From assembly GCA_002841395.1 (NCBI GenBank), contig PGZM01000009.1:62001-126000 (forward strand): DNA of 64,000 bases, read 5' to 3'. A program made the position numbers and the translations under genes. The notes under the pieces were generated by a model. It saw nothing but the letters and a program-made list of their open reading frames with translations. It did no database searches and was not told the origin of the DNA. This document shows, piece by piece, positions 24,796 to 31,656 of the stretch (position 1 is the first letter of the stretch; each line of letters begins with the position of its first letter). The stretch comes from Firmicutes bacterium HGW-Firmicutes-9 (GTDB lineage Bacteria > Bacillota > Clostridia > Christensenellales > CAG-138).

Positions 24796-26004
24796 ATGGA
24801 TCAAAAAGTTGCTCTTGAGGCAATTGACAGCTATGTGAACGCGCATGCGGACGAGGTTGTGGCATTTTTAAAAGAGTTCATTGCGATTCGCAGTGTGACC
24901 TATGAAGAAGGCGCAGCCGTCAACTTTTTTGCAAATAAGATGAAGGAGTTTGGCTTTGACGAAGTGCGCATCGATGCGGTTGGAAACGCCCTCGGTCGCG
25001 TCGGCAGCGGGAAGGCCACGCTGTTGTACGACGCGCACATCGACACCGTCGAACCCGGCAATCCTGCCGTCTGGGGCATGAACCCGCTGGAGGCGCAGGT
25101 GGTGGATGGCGTTTTGCGCGGTAGGGGAGCGGTGGACGACAAAGGCTGCCTGACCGCGGCTGCGTTCGCCGGACGCGCGATCAAGGAGCTTGAACTCGAC
25201 AAGGATATTACGCTCTGGGTATCCGGCTCGATTTCGGAAGAGGACGTCGAAGGCTCCTGCGTCAAGGCGATGATGGAGGAGTCTACCGATATCAAACCGG
25301 ACTACATCCTCGTCGCGGAATCCAGCGACAACCGCATCGTGCGCGGGCACAAAGGACGCGCACTGATCAAGATCGATGTGCCCGGCAAATGCGCACACGC
25401 GAGCGCGGCATGGCGCGGTGAGAACGCGCTGATCAAATCTCTCCCGATCATGGAGCGCATCGACAAGTTCAACGAATTTGTGGAAGACCCGTTTTTGGGA
25501 TGCGGTACGATCGAGGTGACCAAGGTCGAATGCGACACGCCCTCTTTAAACACGATTCCCGGCGGGGCGGTGATCACCTGCGACCGCCGGATTTCCTGCG
25601 GCGAGAGCATTGAGGAACTGCTCAAGGAGATCGAGCCGATGATTTCGGACGTCAAGGGCGCGAGCGCGCGCATCGACACCGAGCATGTGACCACCTATAC
25701 CGGCTACCAGATGGAGTGCGTGGACTATTTCCCTTCGTGGGTATTGGAGGAGCAGCATCCGTTGATTCAGGCGGGCGTTGCGGCGTATAAAGGAATGTTT
25801 GAGCGCGAGCCCGTGGTCGGACGCTGGGATTTTTGCACCAACGCGACGCATCTCTGCGGCAGAATGGGCATCCCCGCGATTGGCTACGGCCCGGGCGACA
25901 GCTCGCTTTGCCATTCGACGGACGATAAGGTGCCTGTTGCGGAGCTGCTGGACGCGATCCGCTTCTACGCGGCGCTGCCGCTGTTCGTTCCGAAGAAGGG
26001 ATAA
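24796..26004 (+). CDS. ygeY: YgeY-like M20 metallopeptidase
   Basis: 402 residues from ATG 24796; a GTG codon directly in front (24793) is an equally spaced alternative after GGAGG and would give 403, the length of E. coli YgeY. Metal ligands: YDAHIDTVEP, GRGAVDDKG, ISEEDVEG with the catalytic glutamate, VAESSD and CHSTDDK. YgeY-type sequence runs throughout (WDFCTNATHLCGRMGIPAIGYG shown in part). It probably hydrolyses an amide or carbamoyl amino-acid intermediate of the purine or urate pathway; proposed roles in the literature are still limited. Followed by its own terminator. Confidence 0.9.
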   Translation: MDQKVALEAIDSYVNAHADEVVAFLKEFIAIRSVTYEEGAAVNFFANKMKEFGFDEVRIDAVGNALGRVGSGKATLLYDAHIDTVEPGNPAVWGMNPLEAQVVDGVLRGRGAVDDKGCLTAAAFAGRAIKELELDKDITLWVSGSISEEDVEGSCVKAMMEESTDIKPDYILVAESSDNRIVRGHKGRALIKIDVPGKCAHASAAWRGENALIKSLPIMERIDKFNEFVEDPFLGCGTIEVTKVECDTPSLNTIPGGAVITCDRRISCGESIEELLKEIEPMISDVKGASARIDTEHVTTYTGYQMECVDYFPSWVLEEQHPLIQAGVAAYKGMFEREPVVGRWDFCTNATHLCGRMGIPAIGYGPGDSSLCHSTDDKVPVAELLDAIRFYAALPLFVPKKG

Positions 26005-26032
26005 AATTCAAGTATTTTGAGAGACAAAAGAA

Positions 26033-26064
26033 GGCGCACGGGCATAGCTGCTCGTGTGCCTTTT
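26033..26064 (+). terminator. Terminator after ygeY
   Basis: GGCGCACGGGC pairs with GCTCGTGTGCC (11 pairs including two G-U) around ATAGCT, followed by TTTT. Confidence 0.75.
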
Positions 26065-26084
26065 CAAGTCAAACTAGTATTAAT

Positions 26085-26109
26085 GAAAAAACCACCCAAT
26101 TGGATGGTT
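26085..26109 (-). terminator. Terminator of the helicase gene
   Basis: Minus strand: AACCATCC, loop AATT, GGGTGGTT, with one mismatch, running into six T residues. It lies 27 bases beyond the helicase stop. Confidence 0.78.
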
Positions 26110-26135
26110 CTTGAATGCTTTAAATCAAGTGGATG

Positions 26136-27368
26136 TTATCGCTCGGGATTTCTCTGCTTCGGTTTCGCTGGACCAGAGTAGCGTTTGTTCGGCGGACCCT
26201 TCCGCTCTGTGCGCGGTGGACGGGGCTGCTTGACCGTTTTCTCGAAGATCTGCATCGGCCATTGCGATTCCCGAACGGGGATTTTCATGCCCGTCACCTT
26301 TTCGATCGTGCGCAGATTGTCCACGTGGTCGATGTTGCAAAAGCTGATAGCGGTTCCGCCAAGACCCGCCCGGCCGGTACGTCCGATGCGATGGATGTAG
26401 GTTTCTGGCACGTCCGGCAAATCGTAGTTGATCACGTGAGACAGCTCAGGGATGTCAATGCCTCTTGCTGCGATGTCGGTTGCCACAAGAATTTGTACGC
26501 GTCCGTCACGAAAGCTTTTGAGCGCATCCTGCCGCGCATTCTGCGCCTTGTCGCCGTGGATGGCGCGCGCAACAAATCCGCTCTGCGACAGTTTCTGCAC
26601 AACGCGGTCAGCGCCATGCTTCGTATTGGTAAACACGAGCGCATTTTTGATATCCTCGGTTTTGAACAGCTCGGCAAGAAGGAGCGTCTTATTTGGCTTG
26701 TCGACCATATAGACGCTTTGATCAATGCTTTCCACCGCGCGCGTGACGGGATCGACCTTGATCATCGCGGGATTCTTCAGCAGCGTTTTGGCAAGCGACT
26801 CGATCTCAGAGGGCATGGTCGCGCTGAAGAGCATGGTCTGCCGCTGCGCTGGCAGCAGCTTTATGGTTTTTTTGACATCATGGATAAAGCCCATGTCCAG
26901 CATTCGATCAGCCTCGTCGAGGACGAAAATCTCGATGCCGTCGAGGCGGATATATCCCTGATTGATCAGATCGTTCAGTCGACCGGGAGTGGCGATCAAT
27001 ACATCGAGTCCGCGGTTGAGGATGTCAACCTGCGGGTTTTGCGACACGCCGCCGAAGACCACGCCGGAATGCAGGCGAAGCCGTCTGCCGAAATACCGAA
27101 AGGTATCATAAATCTGTATCGCAAGCTCACGCGTCGGCGTCAGAATCAACGCGCGAATATGGCTGCTTCGTTCCTTGCTCAGTCTTTGAAGGATCGGCAG
27201 GGCAAAGGCAGCCGTTTTTCCGCTGCCGGTTTGCGCGCATCCAATGATGTCGCGTCCGCTCAGGAGTACGGGGATCGCTTCCGCCTGAATCGGCGAGGGT
27301 TCGGTATATCCAGCGTCTTCGATCGCTTGTAAAAGCGGCTGAATGAGTTCCATTTCGTTGAAAGTCAT
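26136..27368 (-). CDS. DEAD-box ATP-dependent RNA helicase (RhlE/CshA-like)
   Basis: 410 residues with the full motif series: Q motif (PSPIQAEAIP), AQTGSGKT, PTRELA, TPGRL, VLDEADRM, FSATMP, ATDIAARGID and HRIGRTGRAG. A basic tail of about 40 residues (RPPRTERKGPPNKR) probably binds RNA. The ribosome binding site is weak (AAGAGAAA). A housekeeping or cold-type RNA helicase; it is flanked by terminators on both sides and has no evident link to the catabolic genes around it. Confidence 0.95.
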   Translation of the reverse strand: MTFNEMELIQPLLQAIEDAGYTEPSPIQAEAIPVLLSGRDIIGCAQTGSGKTAAFALPILQRLSKERSSHIRALILTPTRELAIQIYDTFRYFGRRLRLHSGVVFGGVSQNPQVDILNRGLDVLIATPGRLNDLINQGYIRLDGIEIFVLDEADRMLDMGFIHDVKKTIKLLPAQRQTMLFSATMPSEIESLAKTLLKNPAMIKVDPVTRAVESIDQSVYMVDKPNKTLLLAELFKTEDIKNALVFTNTKHGADRVVQKLSQSGFVARAIHGDKAQNARQDALKSFRDGRVQILVATDIAARGIDIPELSHVINYDLPDVPETYIHRIGRTGRAGLGGTAISFCNIDHVDNLRTIEKVTGMKIPVRESQWPMQIFEKTVKQPRPPRTERKGPPNKRYSGPAKPKQRNPER

Positions 27369-27438
27369 GATTTCTCTTTTCTTGTGTTGCTAGTTCTCGT
27401 ATCGTTAGCAAGTCTGCTTTCTTTACATCAACCTGAGT

Positions 27439-27447
27439 AGTATACCA
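27439..27447 (-). promoter_or_regulatory. Possible extended -10 promoter of the helicase gene
   Basis: Minus strand TGGTATACT is a good extended -10 (TG-N-TATACT) about 70 bases upstream of the start; no convincing -35 is present. Confidence 0.4.
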
Positions 27448-27514
27448 CATTCCGCAAAAAAGAAGAGGTATTCTTGTCACACAAGGCGCAAATACCCTGT
27501 AAAACCAAACAAAT

Positions 27515-27545
27515 GCGCTCCCACCCTTAGTTTGGGCGGGAGCGC
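27515..27545 (-). terminator. Terminator after the Amt-PII gene
   Basis: GCGCTCCCGCCC on the minus strand pairs with GGGTGGGAGCGC (12 pairs, one G-U) around a 7-base loop. The tail ATTTGTTT is only moderately U-rich. Confidence 0.65.
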
Positions 27546-27565
27546 GTTAGTTGGAATTCGAAAAA

Positions 27566-29335
27566 CTATTCGACGTCCTGTAGGGCGTCGTATCCTTCTT
27601 CGCCGGTGCGAACTTTGATGACATTCTCGACGTCATAAACGAATATCTTGCCATCTCCGATATTGCCGGTATACAGCACTTTCTTAGCGGTCTCGATAAC
27701 GGTTCTGACCGGCACTTTGCTGATCACAATCTCAATTTTGACCTTCGGAAGCAGGTGCGTTTCAAACTCGACACCACGGTAGTATTCCATATGGCCACCC
27801 TGGATACCATAACCGAGCACATTGGATACCGTCATACCGGTTATGCCGATTTTGTCCATGGCAATTTTCAGTGCTTCGAACTTGTTCTGCTTCGTAATAA
27901 TCTCAACCTTGGTAAGCTTGATTCCGGTAGACACGGCCTCTGCAGCAGGCTTGACTTGCACCGGAACCGCACGCTCCATCGGGATAGAGCCTGTAATCAC
28001 ACTTGGCGCAATATCGAAGCCATCCAGATCCAACGCTGCATTGGCATAGTCAATCGTAACATAATCGGGATATGCGTGGTTGCCGTGCTCTCCGATATCC
28101 AAGCCCTCGATTTCCTCCTGCGGGCTGACACGAATACCAATAACCGCCTTGATCAGCAGCCAAGAGACAGCAGAACCCGCGAACACGAATACCCCGACGG
28201 CGAGAGCGCCAAGAGCCTGACTGCCAAGAAGGCTGAAGCCGCCGCCAAACAGGAGACCGTTCACCGTGCTGACCCCGACACCCTTCTGTGCAAAAAGGCC
28301 GACAAACAGTGTGCCGAGCACGCCGTGTACGAGATGAACGGACAATGCGCCGACAGGATCATCCAGTTTGATGCGATCAAAGAACATGACGGAAAGCACA
28401 ACGAGGACACCGGCAATTGCGCCAATGATCAGCGAGCTCGAAACGCTGACGTAAGCGCAGCCGGGTGTGATCGCAACAAGACCCGCCAGAAGGCCGTTGA
28501 TCGACATGCCGAGGTCTGGTTTGCCGATTACAATCCACGCAGTAGCTGTTGCCGTTAGGATGGCCATAATGCCTGCCGTATTGGTCGTGACCACGATGTG
28601 CGATATGGCGCCCGGATCGGCTGCCATAGTCGAGCCGGGGTTAAAGCCAAACCATCCAAGCCAGAGGACGAATGCGCCGATAGTTGCAAGGCTCATGTTA
28701 TGTCCGGGAATCGGGTTGATTTTTCCGTCCTTTGTGTATTTTCCGATTCTCGGCCCAAGAATCATGACGCCTGCCAGCGCAGCCCAGCCGCCGACCGAGT
28801 GGACAACAGTTCCGCCGGCAAAGTCCAGCATGCCCAGCGAGGCAAGAAACCCGCCGCCCCAGATCCAGTGGCCGATGATTGGGTAAATAAACATGGTCAG
28901 GATAAGAGAAAATATGATAAACGAGATATATTTGACGCGCTCAGCGACTGCACCGGAAACGATTGTTGCAGCGGTGCCGCAGAACACAAGCTGGAAAAAG
29001 AACTTTGCCCAAAGCGGGACGCTCGCCCACGATATTGCAGAATATACGCCCTGATAAGCGCTTCCTACCGCGGGAGAATTATCTGCGCCGCCAACGAAAA
29101 ACAGACCCTTGAGTCCAATGAAGGCGTTTCCATCTCCAAACATCAAGCCCCATCCTAAAAGCAGAAACCCAAGGGATGAAACGGCAAAGACGATAAAATT
29201 CTTTGAAAGGATATTTACCGTGTTTTTCTGACGTGCCAATCCGCTTTCAACAGCCGCAAAACCTAAGTTCATGAAAAAGACCAGTGCACCTGCGATAATG
29301 ACCCATAACGTGTCAATCATTACTTTGGTATCCAT
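27566..29335 (-). CDS. amt: Ammonium transporter fused to a C-terminal P-II (GlnK-like) domain
   Basis: 589 residues, far longer than the usual ~400-450. Residues 1 to about 410 are an Amt channel with eleven predicted membrane segments; the pore histidine pair is seen in HSVGGWAALAG and HLVHGVLGTLFVG. After a linker of about 55 residues, residues ~470-589 form a complete P-II domain: LTKVEIITKQNKFEALKIAM, the T-loop region with GYGIQGGHMEYYRG, LPKVKIEIV, and TGNIGDGKIFVYDVE with RTGEEG. The T-loop tyrosine is present. A tethered P-II would gate the channel in cis in response to ATP/ADP and 2-oxoglutarate (inference from P-II biology). AAGGAGGGGG precedes the ATG. Confidence 0.95.
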   Translation of the reverse strand: MDTKVMIDTLWVIIAGALVFFMNLGFAAVESGLARQKNTVNILSKNFIVFAVSSLGFLLLGWGLMFGDGNAFIGLKGLFFVGGADNSPAVGSAYQGVYSAISWASVPLWAKFFFQLVFCGTAATIVSGAVAERVKYISFIIFSLILTMFIYPIIGHWIWGGGFLASLGMLDFAGGTVVHSVGGWAALAGVMILGPRIGKYTKDGKINPIPGHNMSLATIGAFVLWLGWFGFNPGSTMAADPGAISHIVVTTNTAGIMAILTATATAWIVIGKPDLGMSINGLLAGLVAITPGCAYVSVSSSLIIGAIAGVLVVLSVMFFDRIKLDDPVGALSVHLVHGVLGTLFVGLFAQKGVGVSTVNGLLFGGGFSLLGSQALGALAVGVFVFAGSAVSWLLIKAVIGIRVSPQEEIEGLDIGEHGNHAYPDYVTIDYANAALDLDGFDIAPSVITGSIPMERAVPVQVKPAAEAVSTGIKLTKVEIITKQNKFEALKIAMDKIGITGMTVSNVLGYGIQGGHMEYYRGVEFETHLLPKVKIEIVISKVPVRTVIETAKKVLYTGNIGDGKIFVYDVENVIKVRTGEEGYDALQDVE

Positions 29336-29367
29336 TATTTACCCCCTCCTTTTAATCCCCAAAATAC

Positions 29368-29401
29368 AAAAAAGGCGTCGCGGGAAAAGCCCCGCAACGC
29401 C
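29368..29401 (-). terminator. Terminator hairpin in the amt leader (candidate attenuator)
   Basis: On the minus strand GGCGTTGCGGG pairs with CCCGCGACGCC (one mismatch) and is followed by six T residues. It ends only 33 bases before the amt start codon, too close for another promoter in between. The preceding GCAAC-ACTGGC-GTTGC (29394-29409) could form an alternative hairpin that disrupts it. Confidence 0.7.
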
Positions 29402-29549
29402 AGTGTTGCATGTTATCACAGAGTATATCCTGCGCTATAGAATCATGTCAATAAACAATTGCATGTTTATTCACTAAAAATTGTTTTTGAGCATGTGTGA
29501 ACAGGATATAAGCCCTTTCTATGAAAAACAAAATGTAAGTTTGGTGTAT

Positions 29550-29560
29550 AAGTCGTACTA
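29550..29560. promoter_or_regulatory. GntR-type operator-like site upstream of amt
   Basis: AAGTCGTACTA matches 9 of 11 positions of TAGTAGTACTA. It lies directly downstream of a possible minus-strand promoter, as at the stronger sites. The 29336-29662 region otherwise holds only the leader terminator and this promoter. Confidence 0.3.
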
Positions 29561-29562
29561 AT

Positions 29563-29590
29563 GTTGTATATTCATAAATGAGCCGCCCAA
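29563..29590 (-). promoter_or_regulatory. Possible amt promoter
   Basis: Minus strand TTGGGC and TACAAC are separated by 16 bases, giving a leader of about 220 bases that contains the terminator hairpin. Moderate match only. Confidence 0.35.
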
Positions 29591-29662
29591 ATCTGATGGG
29601 TGGAAGGGAAGGGATCTCCGCGCAGAATTCAAGTGGCTGTACGGTCAGGGAAATTGCTTCTC

Positions 29663-30583
29663 TTATGGCAGATCGTTTCCGGCAGCAAAATAAATCTGAT
29701 ACCATTCCTCTCGGGTCAATCGGATATCGGCGGCCTTGACGCAGTCCAATAACCGTTCGGGATTCATGGTGCCGGTGATGGGTTGCATGTTCGCGGGATG
29801 CCGCAACAGCCAGGCGATCACGATCGTGGTGTTGCTCACGCCGTACCGGGCGGCGATCTCGTCAATCTTTGCGTTCAACTCCGGAAATTCGGGGTTCCCG
29901 AGGAAGACACCTTTAAAGAATCCATATTGAAATGGCGACCATGGCTGAATCGTAATATCGTTCAGGCGACAAAAATCCAACACGCTGCCGTCGCGATTGA
30001 CCGCGGTCTCATCCAGCATGTTGACATGTAGCCCTTGGGAAATCATGGTCGCGTTGGTGATGCTGAGCTGCAATTGGTTTGCAATCAGCGGTTGTTTTAC
30101 GTATTTTTTCAGCAGCTGTATCTGCATCGGGTTTTGATTGGAAACGCCGAAGTTGCGCACTTTTCCGCTGCACTGTAACGCGTCAAATGCAGCGGCGACC
30201 TCCTCGGGCTCTACAAGCGCATCAGGACGATGAAGCAGCAGCACATCTAGATATTCTGTCTGTAACCGCCGCAAGCTGCCTTCCACGGCCTCTAGGATAT
30301 GTTCTTTTGAAAAATCAAATGCGACGCCCATTCGAATACCGCACTTGGACTGCAGGATGACCTTTTCCCGCACGGAGCTGGTCATATGAATCGCGTCTGC
30401 AAACATCTCTTCGCAGACACCTGCGCCGTACACATCCGCGTGGTCAAAGAAATTTGCGCCAGCATCAATGGAAGTGCGAACGAAATGCTCCGCTTCCTTT
30501 TGAGCCAGTTTGTGCATACGGAAGCAGCCTACGGCAACCACCGGAACGGTTAAATTGGACAAGCCTAGTTTCATGGTTCTCAT
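29663..30583 (-). CDS. Aldo/keto reductase (YdhF-like)
   Basis: 306 residues. The catalytic tetrad can be placed at FFDHADVYG (Asp, Tyr), LQSKCG (Lys) and LLLHRPD (His). The NADPH-binding C-terminal part (GVSNQNP, PITGTMNPERL) matches YdhF-type reductases. GAGAGGG precedes ATG 30583. The promoter carries a good copy of the TAGTAGTACTA element, tying this reductase to the purine-region regulon, although its substrate is unknown. Confidence 0.9.
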   Translation of the reverse strand: MRTMKLGLSNLTVPVVAVGCFRMHKLAQKEAEHFVRTSIDAGANFFDHADVYGAGVCEEMFADAIHMTSSVREKVILQSKCGIRMGVAFDFSKEHILEAVEGSLRRLQTEYLDVLLLHRPDALVEPEEVAAAFDALQCSGKVRNFGVSNQNPMQIQLLKKYVKQPLIANQLQLSITNATMISQGLHVNMLDETAVNRDGSVLDFCRLNDITIQPWSPFQYGFFKGVFLGNPEFPELNAKIDEIAARYGVSNTTIVIAWLLRHPANMQPITGTMNPERLLDCVKAADIRLTREEWYQIYFAAGNDLP

Positions 30584-30665
30584 ATTGTTTTCCCTCTCAG
30601 TTGTTATATAGCAATGAGTTAGAGCGATCGGGTGATTGCGTGAGGTTGCAAATGGATGCTCCAGT

Positions 30666-30676
30666 TAGTAGTACGA
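30666..30676. promoter_or_regulatory. GntR-type operator at the aldo/keto reductase promoter
   Basis: TAGTAGTACGA matches 10 of 11 positions of TAGTAGTACTA and fits TNGTNNNACNA fully. It lies just downstream of the predicted start of the minus-strand promoter at 30688-30717. Confidence 0.55.
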
Positions 30677-30687
30677 ATCCCTGTTTC

Positions 30688-30717
30688 ATTGTAGTATCGG
30701 ATTCATCGATGCGTCAA
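30688..30717 (-). promoter_or_regulatory. Probable promoter of the aldo/keto reductase gene
   Basis: Minus strand TTGACG and TACAAT are separated by 18 bases. Confidence 0.6.
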
Positions 30718-30794
30718 TCGAAACATTCGCGTTGAGTCTTGGGTTTTTAGTAGTGATAGAACACGAAGTGCAAGCACTTAGTGCGCAATAAAAC

Positions 30795-30818
30795 AAAACC
30801 ACCCTATCGGGTGGTTTT
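30795..30818 (-). terminator. Terminator of the sensor/response-regulator operon
   Basis: AAAACCACCC pairs perfectly with GGGTGGTTTT around a 4-base loop. Both sides run into T-rich sequence, so it may work in both directions; the gene it serves is the response regulator ending at 30877. Confidence 0.85.
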
Positions 30819-30876
30819 GTGCTTTTTTTATTCTGCAGAGATATAATTGAAGAGGACAAATAAAAGAGGATAAATA

Positions 30877-31656
30877 CTAATCGTAATCCCGCTCATGATC
30901 GCTTGCGAGTGTAGTTTTCAATTGCTCTTTATACTGAGACGGGGTGACTCCGCAATAACTCTTAAAGCATTTGCTGAAATAAAACTGATCAATAAATCCT
31001 GTTTTCTCTGCGATCGTTTTGATGGGGAGTTCAGTGTCTCTTAATAGCTTTTTTGCGACCAAGACGCGGTATTCATTCAGATATCGGATCGGCGGTTTGC
31101 CCGCGTGTTCACGGAAGATTTTGGTCAGATAGGACGAGGAGAACCCATAGATTTTTGCGATATTGGCGAAGTTGACTTCACCAGCATAGTTGGTATGAAG
31201 ATATTGCACGACGCTGGCGACGATCTGCTCCGGCGAGCCTTCCCGTTCGGTATTCAGCAGAGATTGTTCTGAGAGCAGCTCGTCCTTTGCGCGGCGGATG
31301 GTCTTTGCCAGCTCCGCTTTGTTCAGCGGCTTTAACAGGTAGTCGAACGCGTCGCACTTGATTGCCGTTTTGGCATATTCAAATTCGCCATATCCGCTGA
31401 TGAGCACACATCTAAGATCGGGGTTGCTCGCGTGAATGCGCTCAATCAACGATAGCCCGTCGAGCAGCGGCATCTTGATATCCGTAAATAGAATGTGCGG
31501 GTGATACTGCTCGACCGCGGCAAATGCGGACTCACCATCATAACAGATTGCGCAGATTTCAAAGGACGCATCTGCATCTGTAATATTCTTGGCGATATTG
31601 CCCGCAATCAGCTTTTCGTCGTCCGCAACCACAACGCGGAATGTCGGATTACTCAT
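30877..31656 (-). CDS. AraC-family response regulator (YesN-like)
   Basis: 259 residues. Receiver domain: VVVADDE (acidic pocket), phospho-acceptor D59 in FTDIKMP, and K109 in LLKPLNK. The C-terminal ~100 residues are two AraC helix-turn-helix units (FSSSYLTKIFREHAGKPPIRYLNEYRV shown in part, then GFIDQFYFSKCFKSYCGVTPSQYK). ATG 31656 is chosen because GGAGGG lies seven bases upstream; an in-frame upstream start lacks a site. It overlaps the kinase gene by eight bases. It probably activates the divergent sugar-transport operon starting at 33587. Confidence 0.93.
   Translation of the reverse strand: MSNPTFRVVVADDEKLIAGNIAKNITDADASFEICAICYDGESAFAAVEQYHPHILFTDIKMPLLDGLSLIERIHASNPDLRCVLISGYGEFEYAKTAIKCDAFDYLLKPLNKAELAKTIRRAKDELLSEQSLLNTEREGSPEQIVASVVQYLHTNYAGEVNFANIAKIYGFSSSYLTKIFREHAGKPPIRYLNEYRVLVAKKLLRDTELPIKTIAEKTGFIDQFYFSKCFKSYCGVTPSQYKEQLKTTLASDHERDYD

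Noticed and set aside
26071..26084. ACTAGTATTAATG near the ygeY and helicase terminators
   Set aside because: AT-rich and superficially similar to the operator, but lacks the GT-N3-AC core and no promoter is adjacent.
30751..30761. TAGTAGTGATA near the aldo/keto reductase promoter
   Set aside because: It keeps only the left half of the operator and lies outside the predicted promoter; too weak to call.
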